Shown piece after piece: positions 1-7,219 of a DNA stretch of 20,309 nt. This DNA comes from Pseudomonadota bacterium (GTDB lineage: Bacteria > Pseudomonadota > Alphaproteobacteria > Caulobacterales > Caulobacteraceae). Location: contig JAEWJI010000033.1 of NCBI GenBank assembly GCA_023386645.1, positions 1-20,309 of the forward strand, written 5' to 3'. The position numbers and the translations under genes were made by a program. Each line of letters begins with the position of its first letter. Position 1 is the first letter of the stretch. A model generated the notes under the pieces. The model saw only the letters and a program-made list of their open reading frames with translations. It was not told the origin of the DNA and did not search any database.

Positions 1-462
<462 letters not shown>

Positions 463-511
463 CGTTTCTCAGCAAAACTCATTCGGTTTTACCGCTAGAC
501 GGTGTCTTCTC

Positions 512-672
512 ATCATTCCCCATCCGCCCGGTTGACCTGGTGGCTATGTCGGAGGTTCCCCACCCGATCCCATTCCGAACTCGGTCGTTAAGCCCTCCAG
601 AGCCGATGGTACTCCGTCTCAAGGCGCGGGAGAGTAGGTCGCCGCCGGGTCTACCGGTCGGATGGGAATGAT
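512..672 (+). other. Inverted repeat enclosing 5S rRNA (processing stem)
   Basis: The stretch 512-532 is almost the perfect reverse complement of 653-672, with one mismatch and one extra base. The arms directly abut the mature 5S gene and would extend the 5S terminal helix by about 20 bp in the precursor. Such a stem is the expected substrate for the nucleases that release 5S from the rrn transcript; which nuclease acts here is not visible. Confidence 0.75.
533..652 (+). rRNA. 5S ribosomal RNA
   Basis: The gene is about 120 nt and aligns by eye with E. coli 5S. It shows the conserved CCGAACTCGG loop and the GCCGATGGTA and GGGAGAGTAGG strings. The terminal helix forms between GACCTGGTGG at the 5' end and the GCCGCCGGGTC string at the 3' end. 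The ends were set by this helix and may be off by one or two bases. It lies about 70 nt after 23S in the same transcript. Confidence 0.95.
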
Positions 673-709
673 GTCTCGAACTTTTCTTCCTTCATTTACT
701 ACCGTTTGC

Positions 710-786
<77 letters not shown>

Positions 787-795
787 AGATCAAGA

Positions 796-825
796 ACGCC
801 GCTCCGGTCCCGGGGCGGCGTTTTT
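796..825 (+). terminator. Intrinsic terminator of the rrn operon
   Basis: A 12-bp stem (796-807 with 810-821, one T·G pair) is followed by a run of T (821-825). It lies 10 nt after the tRNA-fMet CCA end and is the expected end of the rRNA transcript. Confidence 0.9.
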
Positions 826-869
826 CTGTTCTGGCTGGCGATATCTCGCCCGGTCGGCCCCGTTCGCAC

Positions 870-911
870 CGTCAGGCTCATTACCTGAGGGTCGCAGGTC
901 CAAATCCTGCT
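870..911 (+). pseudogene. Remnant of a second tRNA-fMet (3' half)
   Basis: These 42 nt match tRNA-fMet positions 735-776 at 39 of 42 bases, covering the end of the D-arm, the anticodon arm and the T-arm. The three changes are A37 to T beside the anticodon, one change in the variable region, and T55 to C in the T-loop. The 3' acceptor strand and CCA are gone: the sequence runs into TTGGAATTAT. No 5' acceptor half is recognisable; a GCCCGGT string at 848-854 may be a leftover of the D-loop but could be chance. It cannot fold as a working tRNA. It is followed by a terminator-like hairpin as in the intact copy, so tRNA and terminator were probably duplicated together. Confidence 0.8.
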
Positions 912-923
912 TGGAATTATCAG

Positions 924-957
924 AACGCCGGCTCCGGCCGAGGCGGCGTTTTCGTTT
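924..957 (+). terminator. Second terminator-like hairpin, after the tRNA remnant
   Basis: AACGCCG (924-930) pairs with CGGCGTT (944-950), with a further short CTC/GAG pairing inside, followed by TTCGTTT. It resembles the rrn terminator at 796-825 and keeps a similar distance from the tRNA remnant, so it is probably a diverged copy of it. Confidence 0.6.
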
Positions 958-994
958 GGTAGTGCTCACTAGCCGTCGCCCGCGCGCCTGATGC

Positions 995-1705
995 GTGGGA
1001 CGGGGATCCGCCGAGGTCGATCCCGTCACCACCCCCGCCAAACAGGCCGAACTCGCCCGGGTCGCGGAGGGCCTGCGGCGCTTTCGCCCGACGGCGATCG
1101 CGGTCGAGCGGGAGCCGACCGACACGGCGACCTTGATGGATCCAGGGTTCCCAGCCTTCACTGAGGCGAACTTGCTGTCGGACCCTGACGAGCGGGTCCA
1201 GATCCCCTACCGGCTCGCCGCGCTGGAGGGACTCGATCGGGTCTACGCCATCGACGAGCAATCCGATGAGCACGAGCGGGACTATTTCCCGTTCGACAAG
1301 GTGTCGGACTGGGTTTCCGAGCGCGGCAGGCAGGACGAGCTACAGGCCATGAACGCCCCCGTGGCCGCGATGATCATGGAGCTCGAGGCCCGGCAGCGAA
1401 CCGAAAGCCTCGGCTCGCTGCTGGCCGACTTCAATCGGCGCGATCACCCGGTCAACGGGACGATGGCGCTCTACTATGATCTGCTCAGGTTCGGGGACGG
1501 CGTCGAAGCTCCCGGCGCCGAGTTGAACGCGGCCTGGTACGAGCGGAACGCCAAGATCTTCGGCAAACTGATGATGGCGGTGCGTCCCGGCGACCGGATC
1601 GTCGTGGTCTATGGCGCGGGACACGCCTATTGGCTGCGCCATTTCGTCGAGAACACGCCCGGCTTTGAGCTCGTGGACGCGGTCCCCTATCTCGGCGGCT
1701 CATAG
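995..1705 (+). CDS. DUF5694 domain protein, N-terminally truncated
   Basis: The 236-residue frame matches the body of DUF5694 proteins, a family related to TraB/GumN-like folds and of unknown function. Recognisable pieces are the TPAKQAEL segment at the start, FRPTAIAVE (about residue 30), YAIDEQ, YFPF, the AELNAAWYERNAKIFGKL stretch and the C-terminal IVVVYGAGHAYWLRHF segment. Family members normally begin with a signal peptide or short leader and a GTYHF/M..NPG strand before TPxxQAEL. That part is absent: the frame starts with GTG at 995 and an in-frame TGA sits at 989-991. No other frame upstream supplies the missing strand. The break lies just downstream of the tRNA remnant. It is probably a pseudogene, although a short product from GTG is possible. 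Its stop is 3 bp from the convergent DUF2306 gene. Confidence 0.75.
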   Translation: MGRGSAEVDPVTTPAKQAELARVAEGLRRFRPTAIAVEREPTDTATLMDPGFPAFTEANLLSDPDERVQIPYRLAALEGLDRVYAIDEQSDEHERDYFPFDKVSDWVSERGRQDELQAMNAPVAAMIMELEARQRTESLGSLLADFNRRDHPVNGTMALYYDLLRFGDGVEAPGAELNAAWYERNAKIFGKLMMAVRPGDRIVVVYGAGHAYWLRHFVENTPGFELVDAVPYLGGS

Positions 1706-1708
1706 CGA

Positions 1709-2335
1709 TCAGGTTCGCGCCCGGCGGCTCAGCCACCACTCGGCCACGAACATGTTCGGAACCCAGCAAAGGAAGGCGATGGCCCGGTAGGCCGGCGGGA
1801 AGGGCAGCTCCAGGGCGATGGCCGTGGGCAGATAGAGCCGCAGGGTCACGGCCGCGAGGGTCAAAGCCCAAGAGCGGATCATCCATCGCCGATGGTCGGC
1901 CATGCGTCCCTGAACCGCCGCGCGCCAGCCCAGCAGGTTCGCGCCGATCCACAGGACGGCGAGGCTTCCAAACCCGGCGGTGGCGATCGGGCCAGCCCAG
2001 GAGCCGGTCGCCAGAACCAGTCCCGATGCGCCGCCGACGAGACAGCCGAGCACATAGGTCCGCCCGATCCAGCGGTGCGAGCCTGAGCCGCGCCTCAGGC
2101 CGGGAAGGAACTGCAGCGATCCGAGCGCGAGGGCGGTCGCGGAGCCGCCCACGTGAATGACCAGCCATGGCACGCCCAGGGCATTTCCCAACGCCTCTTC
2201 CACGGTTCCGGGCGGATCGATCAGATAACGCGCGGACCAGGCGGCGACGCCTAGGCAAAGGCATAGAATGAGCACCCACCCGATACGGGTTAGCCAGCCC
2301 ATGCGCGGCGAGAGGGTGGTGGCGGCGGCGGTCAT
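1709..2335 (-). CDS. DUF2306 family membrane protein
   Basis: This 208-residue integral membrane protein has about six hydrophobic segments, starting near residues 15-36, 55-75 and 92-112. It shows the DUF2306 pattern: a His in the second segment (VIHVGG), the SHRWIGRTYV string near residue 88 and ADHRRWMIRSWAL near residue 147. The biochemical role of the family is not established. The ATG start is supported by GGAG seven bases upstream. It is divergent from the LytTR regulator at 2440, with about 100 bp between the starts that include a palindrome. Being paired head to head with a regulator suggests that the regulator may control it; this is inference. Confidence 0.85.
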   Translation of the reverse strand: MTAAATTLSPRMGWLTRIGWVLILCLCLGVAAWSARYLIDPPGTVEEALGNALGVPWLVIHVGGSATALALGSLQFLPGLRRGSGSHRWIGRTYVLGCLVGGASGLVLATGSWAGPIATAGFGSLAVLWIGANLLGWRAAVQGRMADHRRWMIRSWALTLAAVTLRLYLPTAIALELPFPPAYRAIAFLCWVPNMFVAEWWLSRRART

Positions 2336-2344
2336 ATTGGCGCT

Positions 2345-2366
2345 CCAGGGGCGGTGTCGCCCCAGG
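2345..2366. promoter_or_regulatory. Palindrome between DUF2306 and LytTR genes
   Basis: GGGGCG (2348-2353) and CGCCCC (2358-2363) are perfect inverted arms around GTGT. Two more pairs lie outside a single mismatch. It sits just upstream of the DUF2306 ribosome-binding site, so it could be an operator for the divergent pair or an mRNA hairpin in the DUF2306 leader. The sequence alone does not decide between these. Confidence 0.4.
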
Positions 2367-2439
2367 CCATTGCTCCGCTTCTCCGCCGCCGCTAGGCCCT
2401 GGTTCGTGAACGGTGCAGACCTTGCGCGAACGGGGCGTC

Positions 2440-3213
2440 ATGGGCGGCGGGCGGACTGAACCAGACTCTGGTCTGAGGACGCGGGTGGGCGCGGACATCG
2501 CCCTGTTGATCGCCATCGGGCTCCTGATGAGCTTTCTGGGCCCCTTCGACATGGAGCGGACGCCCTTCGCCCTGCGCTATCTGTACTGGCTGCTGTGCAT
2601 AGTCGGCGGCGGAATGATCGGCATCGCCGTGGAAGAGGCGATGCGCCGCTCCGTCCCCAGGACCTGGCCGAGGGTCGTGGCGGCCTCGCTGGCCTCGACC
2701 CCGGCCGTAACCCTGCTGGTGCTCGTGGTGCAGTGGGCCCTTATGGGGGAGAGGTTCGGGTGGAGCGGCTTTCTGAACCTGTCGTGGCAGGTGTGGCCGA
2801 TCCTAATAGCGGTCATGTCGGTTCGCGCCCTGATATGGCGGCGTCTGCCGGCCCGGGTCGAGACCCGGCTGGTGGTGGCCCCGCCGCTGCCCGAGGCGGA
2901 GGCGATGTTCAGGCGCAGGCTGTCGGCGAAGCGCCGCGGCGCGCGGCTAATCGCGGTAGAGGCGCATGACCATTATCTGCGGGTCCACACAGACGCAGGA
3001 GTGGAGATGATCACGCTGCGGTTCGCGGACGCTCTAGTGGAGTTGTCCCGCGCCCACGGCTGGCGGGTGCATCGTTCCTGGTGGATCTCGGCGGATGCGA
3101 TCGAGACCGTGCGATGGAGCCGGGGCGGCGGCGAGGCGCGGCTGGCGGGTGGACTGTCCGTGCCGGTCAGCCGCACCCATGGGCCAGTGTTGAAGGAAGC
3201 CGGCTGGTTCTGA
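2440..3213 (+). CDS. Membrane-anchored LytTR-family transcriptional regulator
   Basis: The 257-residue product has about four hydrophobic segments in the first 130 residues (roughly 19-35, 46-64, 79-102, 116-131). A basic linker follows, then a C-terminal LytTR DNA-binding domain (about 163-255). The LytTR signature is clear: LIAVEAHDHYLRVHT, then HGWRVHRSWWIS and VPVSRTH. No receiver domain is present, so it is not a conventional response regulator; the membrane part may sense a signal directly. The start is uncertain: ATG at 2440 has a weak GGGG before it, and an in-frame GTG at 2413 would add nine residues. It is divergent from the DUF2306 gene and convergent with the short hypothetical gene that ends at 3232. 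Confidence 0.85.
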   Translation: MGGGRTEPDSGLRTRVGADIALLIAIGLLMSFLGPFDMERTPFALRYLYWLLCIVGGGMIGIAVEEAMRRSVPRTWPRVVAASLASTPAVTLLVLVVQWALMGERFGWSGFLNLSWQVWPILIAVMSVRALIWRRLPARVETRLVVAPPLPEAEAMFRRRLSAKRRGARLIAVEAHDHYLRVHTDAGVEMITLRFADALVELSRAHGWRVHRSWWISADAIETVRWSRGGGEARLAGGLSVPVSRTHGPVLKEAGWF

Positions 3214-3231
3214 ACCGCCGGACCCCGACGG

Positions 3232-3576
3232 TCAGTCGGCCGAGCCGGTCCTGACGATCCGCTGGTTGGCGGCGCGGGTCTTCGGCCCCTGGCCGCTATC
3301 GGCGTCGGTATTGCGCGGGCGGTTGGCGTTCGTCCCGCCGGTGTGGAACTCCTCGCCGTCCAGAGGATCGCCATCATCCATGAAGTCCGACATCTCGCCT
3401 GCGGCGGGCGCGGCCACGGTGGCCTCCCGATAGTCGCCGGCGGCGTAGCTGGAAGGCTCACGCGGCGCCTGGCCGGTGCGGGCGTCGTCGCCGTTCTGCT
3501 GGGCGTTCGGCGTGGCGCCGGAGGTGGCGGCGTTCTGGGCGGTGGCCTTGCTGGCATCCACGTTCTGATGCGGCAT
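3232..3576 (-). CDS. Small hydrophilic hypothetical protein
   Basis: I do not recognise this 114-residue protein. The ATG at 3576 is chosen because AAGGAG lies nine bases before it; the frame extends further upstream without such a signal. The composition is polar and low in hydrophobic residues (many Ala, Asn, Gln, Asp, Gly, Thr), with no signal peptide or membrane segment. An acidic stretch, SDFMDDGDPLDGEEF, lies in the middle, followed by a basic, Asn-rich C-terminus. It is probably intrinsically disordered. Its promoter region is shared with the divergent lipoprotein gene at 3715. Confidence 0.65.
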   Translation of the reverse strand: MPHQNVDASKATAQNAATSGATPNAQQNGDDARTGQAPREPSSYAAGDYREATVAAPAAGEMSDFMDDGDPLDGEEFHTGGTNANRPRNTDADSGQGPKTRAANQRIVRTGSAD

Positions 3577-3603
3577 TGGACTGGGCTCCTTTTTGCTGGC
3601 CCC

Positions 3604-3634
3604 GGAACAATCCGTCGGCGCGGCGGACCGTTCC
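3604..3634. repeat. Imperfect inverted repeat in divergent promoter region
   Basis: GGAACAATCCG (3604-3614) and CGGACCGTTCC (3624-3634) are inverted arms of 11 bases with two central mismatches, separated by 9 bases. It lies 28 bp upstream of the small hypothetical gene's start and 80 bp upstream of the lipoprotein gene. It may be an operator; no family is assigned. Confidence 0.4.
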
Positions 3635-3714
3635 CGTCGGGGGCAAGGACGGCAAGCGGAGCCTTTCTGATAAACCGGCGTTAACCGCGTCGTCATTCCC
3701 TCCGGAGCCGCCTG

Positions 3715-4680
3715 ATGAAGCCGAACCCTGTGGCCGTCCTCTTCGCCGCCGCCGGAGCCTTGGGGGCCTGCACCCAGGAGACCGCGCCGCCGCCGAAGGC
3801 CGTGGAGACCGCGCCCGCCGCAGCGCCGGTCGCCCCTCCGGCGCCGCCGATCGGCTACGCCTGCGAGAGCGGCAAGACCGTCACGGTTCAGTATCCCGAT
3901 ACGGCCACGGCCCAGATCGCTTATCAGAACCAGACCTATGTCCTGCGTCTGGCGCCGGCCGCTTCCGGCGCGCGCTACGCCGGCTCGGGGCTGGAGTGGT
4001 GGACGGCGAACCGGGACGGTCAGGAGAGCGCGACCCTCAGCCGCCTGGGGCCCAACGACGATGTCGGGATCGCGGTGCTGGAACGGTGCACGCGTCCCTC
4101 CTCCGGGCCGCTGCCGCCCGGTGGGGCGCCTGGGGATGTAGCGGGCGGTCAGCCGGGGGGTGTCCTGCCGCCAGCGGGAACAACGCCCGGCCTGACGCCG
4201 GCGGCGCCATGCCGCAACAGCCAGCTCAGGTTGTCCAACGACGGCGGCGACGCGGGAGCGGGCAACCGGGTGTTGGTCGTGGGTGTCCAGAACACCGGGG
4301 CCCAGCCCTGCAGCCTGACGGGCTATCCGACGGTTACGCTACAGGATGCGCGCGGGCGAAACCTGACGGCCGTGCGCTCCGATCCGGTTCCCGGGCCCTA
4401 CTACGCGGGCGGCCGGGCCCCGGCTCCGGTCAATCTGCCGGTGCGCGGGAAGGCCTTCTTTGACATCGCGTGGAGCGCAATGCCGCACGAGGCTCAGGGG
4501 GAACGCACATGCCCCTCGGCGGCCCGCCTTCGCGTGTCCGCCCCCGGAGACCCCGCCGCCCCGGCGACGCTCGACGCGCCTCTGGCGCCCTGCGGCGGCC
4601 GGATTCAGGTCAGTCCGGTGCGGCCGACGGCGTCCAGCGTCGCGCCCACCGCCGCTCCGGCTGTCCCGTCGCGCGTCTGA
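3715..4680 (+). CDS. Lipoprotein with MliC-like and DUF4232 domains
   Basis: The 321-residue protein begins with a short signal peptide ending in the lipobox LGAC, so Cys19 would be lipidated. A Pro/Ala-rich linker follows (about 22-46). Residues 48-127 resemble MliC, the membrane-bound inhibitor of C-type lysozyme: YACESGKTVTVQY, then YAGSGLEWWT and a closing Cys (C50 and C125 could form the family disulfide). A second Gly/Pro linker leads to a DUF4232-like domain (about 164-300) with CRNSQLRLS, VGVQNTGAQPCSLTGYP and later cysteines. It would sit in the periplasm or outer membrane. Lysozyme inhibition is inferred from the family. The ATG has GGAG seven bases upstream. The MliC call is firmer than the DUF4232 call. 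Confidence 0.8.
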   Translation: MKPNPVAVLFAAAGALGACTQETAPPPKAVETAPAAAPVAPPAPPIGYACESGKTVTVQYPDTATAQIAYQNQTYVLRLAPAASGARYAGSGLEWWTANRDGQESATLSRLGPNDDVGIAVLERCTRPSSGPLPPGGAPGDVAGGQPGGVLPPAGTTPGLTPAAPCRNSQLRLSNDGGDAGAGNRVLVVGVQNTGAQPCSLTGYPTVTLQDARGRNLTAVRSDPVPGPYYAGGRAPAPVNLPVRGKAFFDIAWSAMPHEAQGERTCPSAARLRVSAPGDPAAPATLDAPLAPCGGRIQVSPVRPTASSVAPTAAPAVPSRV

Positions 4681-4740
4681 CCGGCCAAAGGCTGCGGCGA
4701 GGGGTTCAAGCGGCGCGCGAAAGGGGGTAGCGGAACGCCC

Positions 4741-5925
4741 ATGAGTTTCTACGACCGTATCGCCTCCACCCTGACCGAGATCGACGAGCAGGGCCTGACC
4801 AAGCCTGAACGGGTGATCGCGTCCCGCCAGGGGCCGGTGATCCAGGTTGGCGGGCGCGACGTGCTGAACTTCTGCGCCAACAACTACCTGGGTCTGGCGG
4901 GAGACCAGCGGATCGTCGATGCGGCCAAGGCGGCGTCGGACGAGCGGGGCGCGGGCACCGCCTCGGTCCGCTTCATCTGCGGCACCCTGGACATTCACAA
5001 ACAGCTGGAGCGGTCGATCGCCGACTATCTCGGCTTCGAGGACGCCATCCTGTTCGCCGCCGCCTTCGACGCCAACGGCGGCCTGTTCGAGCCCCTGTTC
5101 GGAGAGGAGGACGCGATCGTCTCCGACAGCCTGAACCACGCCTCGATCATCGACGGGGTCCGGCTCTGCAAGGCCAAGCGCTATCGCTTCGCCAACTCCG
5201 ACATGGACGAGCTGGAGACCCAGCTGAAGGCGGCGCGCGAGGCGGGGGCGCGGGACATCGTCATCGCCACCGATGGGGCGTTCTCGATGGACGGCTATAT
5301 CGCGCGGCTGAAGGACATCCGGGCCCTGGCGGACCGCTACGGCGCTCTGATCATGGTCGACGACTGCCATGCGACCGGCTTCCTGGGCCCGCAGGGGAAG
5401 GGCTCATTCGCCTATCATGGGGTCGAGGTGGACTTCGTCTCCGGCACCTTCGGCAAGGCGTTGGGCGGGGCCATGGGCGGCTTCATCTGCGCCCGATCCA
5501 GCGTGGTCGAGCTGCTGAAGCAGCGGGCCCGGCCGTATCTCTTCTCCAACGCCCTGGCGCCGGCGGTGTGCGGAGCGAGCCTTGAGGCCATCCGCATCGC
5601 TCAAGGCGAGGAGGGGGACCGACTGCGGGCCCAGCTGACCGCCAACGCCCAGAGGTTCAGGGGCGCGATGGCCGAGGCCGGCTTCGACCTGCTGCCCGGT
5701 GAGCATCCGATCATCCCGGTGATGCTGGGCGACGCCCGGCTGGCCCAGCAGATGGCCGCCAGGATGCTGGAGCTCGGGGTCTATGTGATCGGCTTCTCCT
5801 TCCCCGTTGTGCCGCGCGGTCAGGCCCGCATCCGCACCCAGATGTCGGCGGCCCACACTTTCGAACACATCGACCAGGCGGTCGCGGCCTTCACCACGGC
5901 CGGCAAGGAACTCGGAGTCATCTGA
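4741..5925 (+). CDS. kbl: Glycine C-acetyltransferase (2-amino-3-ketobutyrate CoA ligase)
   Basis: The 394-residue cytoplasmic PLP enzyme converts 2-amino-3-ketobutyrate and CoA to glycine and acetyl-CoA, the second step of threonine breakdown. It belongs to the alpha-oxoamine synthase family (fold type I aminotransferases). Visible features are the PLP lysine K239 in TFGKALGG, the cofactor-binding VDDCHATG (D207, H210), the stacking histidine in LNHAS (H134) and the N-terminal FCANNYLGL. The length matches E. coli Kbl (398). The next gene is tdh, which makes its substrate; the stop and the tdh start share one base (TGATG), so the two are translationally coupled. A GGGGG run about 13 bases before the ATG is a loose ribosome-binding site. 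Confidence 0.97.
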   Translation: MSFYDRIASTLTEIDEQGLTKPERVIASRQGPVIQVGGRDVLNFCANNYLGLAGDQRIVDAAKAASDERGAGTASVRFICGTLDIHKQLERSIADYLGFEDAILFAAAFDANGGLFEPLFGEEDAIVSDSLNHASIIDGVRLCKAKRYRFANSDMDELETQLKAAREAGARDIVIATDGAFSMDGYIARLKDIRALADRYGALIMVDDCHATGFLGPQGKGSFAYHGVEVDFVSGTFGKALGGAMGGFICARSSVVELLKQRARPYLFSNALAPAVCGASLEAIRIAQGEEGDRLRAQLTANAQRFRGAMAEAGFDLLPGEHPIIPVMLGDARLAQQMAARMLELGVYVIGFSFPVVPRGQARIRTQMSAAHTFEHIDQAVAAFTTAGKELGVI

Positions 5926-6980
5926 TGTCGCAAACCATGAAGGCCCTGGCCAAGACCGCCCCCACCGAAGGGCTGGAGCTGATCGAGGCTCCGGTGCCCA
6001 CGCCAGGCCCCGAGGATGTGCTGATCAAGGTCAAGCGCGCGGCTGTCTGCGGCACCGACATCCACATCTGGAACTGGGACGAGTGGTCCCAGAAGAACGT
6101 GCCCCTGCCGATGATCACGGGCCACGAGTTCTCCGGCGAGATCGTCGCCATTGGGGCTGAGGTCGATCGGCCTCTGAAGATCGGCGCGCGGGTTTCGGCC
6201 GAGGGTCACGTCATCGACCTGAACTCCGAGGCCGCGCGCGCGGGCCATTTCCACCTGGATCCGCACACCCGGGGCATCGGAGTGAACCGTCAGGGCGCAT
6301 TCGCGGAGTACGTCGTGGCCCCCGCTTTCAACGTCATCGAACTGCCCGACGAAGTGCCGTTCGAGATCGGCTCGATCCTCGATCCGTTCGGCAATGCCGT
6401 GCACACGGCCCAGCAGTTCGACCTGCTGGGCGAGGACGTGCTGGTGACCGGGGCCGGGCCGATCGGGATCATGGCGGCGGCCGTCGCGCGTCACGCGGGC
6501 GCGCGGACCGTCGTCCTGACCGACATCAACGACTTCCGTCTGGAACTGGCCCAGAAGGTCGCGCCGGGGGTGCGAACCGTGAACACCCTGAACGAGGACC
6601 TGCACGACGTCATGAAGGAGCTCGGCATGAAGGTCGGGTTCGATGTGGCGCTGGAAATGTCCGGTTCGCCGATCGCCTTCAAGCAGTGCGTCGACACCCT
6701 GATCATGGGCGGCGGCCTGGCGATGCTCGGCATTCCATCGAAGGCGATGGAAACCGACTGGGGGATGATCATCCTGAAGGCGCTGACCATCAAGGGCGTC
6801 TATGGCCGCGAGATGTTCACGACCTGGCGCAAGATGCTGGGCCTGCTCAAGGCCGGGCTGGACCTGACGCCGCTGATCACCCACCAGATGACCTATGACC
6901 GCTACCGCGAGGGCTTCGAGGCCATGAAGTCCGGCCGCTCGGGCAAGGTGGTGCTGGACTGGAGCCGCGAGGCGGCCTGA
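5925..6980 (+). CDS. tdh: L-threonine 3-dehydrogenase
   Basis: The 351-residue medium-chain dehydrogenase oxidises L-threonine to 2-amino-3-ketobutyrate with NAD+, feeding Kbl. The catalytic zinc residues are visible as C42 (AVCGTDIH) and H67-E68 (TGHEF). The Rossmann motif GAGPIGI is at 176-182, and DPFGNAVHTA and the C-terminal SGKVVLDW are typical of Tdh. The structural-zinc lobe is different: where E. coli Tdh has four Cys between GEGH and the GVGVNRPG segment, this protein has none (residues 93-120). Instead it has IDLNSEAARAGHFHLDP. The rest of the protein aligns closely with Tdh, so a functional zinc-poor variant is more likely than a decayed gene. Confidence 0.95.
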   Translation: MSQTMKALAKTAPTEGLELIEAPVPTPGPEDVLIKVKRAAVCGTDIHIWNWDEWSQKNVPLPMITGHEFSGEIVAIGAEVDRPLKIGARVSAEGHVIDLNSEAARAGHFHLDPHTRGIGVNRQGAFAEYVVAPAFNVIELPDEVPFEIGSILDPFGNAVHTAQQFDLLGEDVLVTGAGPIGIMAAAVARHAGARTVVLTDINDFRLELAQKVAPGVRTVNTLNEDLHDVMKELGMKVGFDVALEMSGSPIAFKQCVDTLIMGGGLAMLGIPSKAMETDWGMIILKALTIKGVYGREMFTTWRKMLGLLKAGLDLTPLITHQMTYDRYREGFEAMKSGRSGKVVLDWSREAA

Positions 6981-6987
6981 GCCCCCT

Positions 6988-7170
6988 CTAGTGGAGGGTG
7001 CGGGGGCGGGAGCAGAGGGCGTGCTCGATGATCATCTCGCGTTCGTGGTCGACGCCCCGGATCCAGGCCTTCGACTCATAGACGGCCACGACGCGATACC
7101 GTGCGCCGGGATCGGCTTCGGTCAGCACCACGTCGCCGTCGCTCAGCGGTAGCTCGTCCAGCAGGTTCAT
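6988..7170 (-). CDS. Small hypothetical protein, paralog of the one at 8584
   Basis: I do not recognise a named family for this 60-residue protein. The ATG is supported by GGAGG six bases upstream. Without gaps, 15 of 46 residues are identical to the protein at 8584-8826, including GD.V.T, Y.V.AV and KAW.R.V. The pattern of short strands with a turn at Gly-Asp suggests a small beta-barrel, which is only a guess. It is the last gene of a three-gene leftward operon, 49 bp after the GH1-like gene. It is convergent with tdh, whose stop is 7 bp away. Confidence 0.7.
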   Translation of the reverse strand: MNLLDELPLSDGDVVLTEADPGARYRVVAVYESKAWIRGVDHEREMIIEHALCSRPRTLH

Positions 7171-7219
7171 GAGACGCCTCCAACTGCTGCGAACGCAGCG
7201 GAAGGCGGATGGTTCCGCG

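Noticed and set aside
3604..3634. General stress (EcfG/SigT-type) promoter GGAAC-N16/17-CGTT
   Set aside because: GGAAC and GTT are present on both strands, but the spacing to CGTT is about 20 on the plus strand and the minus strand lacks CGTT, so the consensus is not met.
4339..6884. Long minus-strand frames opposite kbl and tdh
   Set aside because: They mirror well-conserved kbl and tdh on the plus strand and show His/Arg/Gln-rich shadow composition.
6984..6998. CCCTC/GAGGG hairpin between tdh and the small gene
   Set aside because: The stem is only 5 bp without a T run; too weak to call a terminator.
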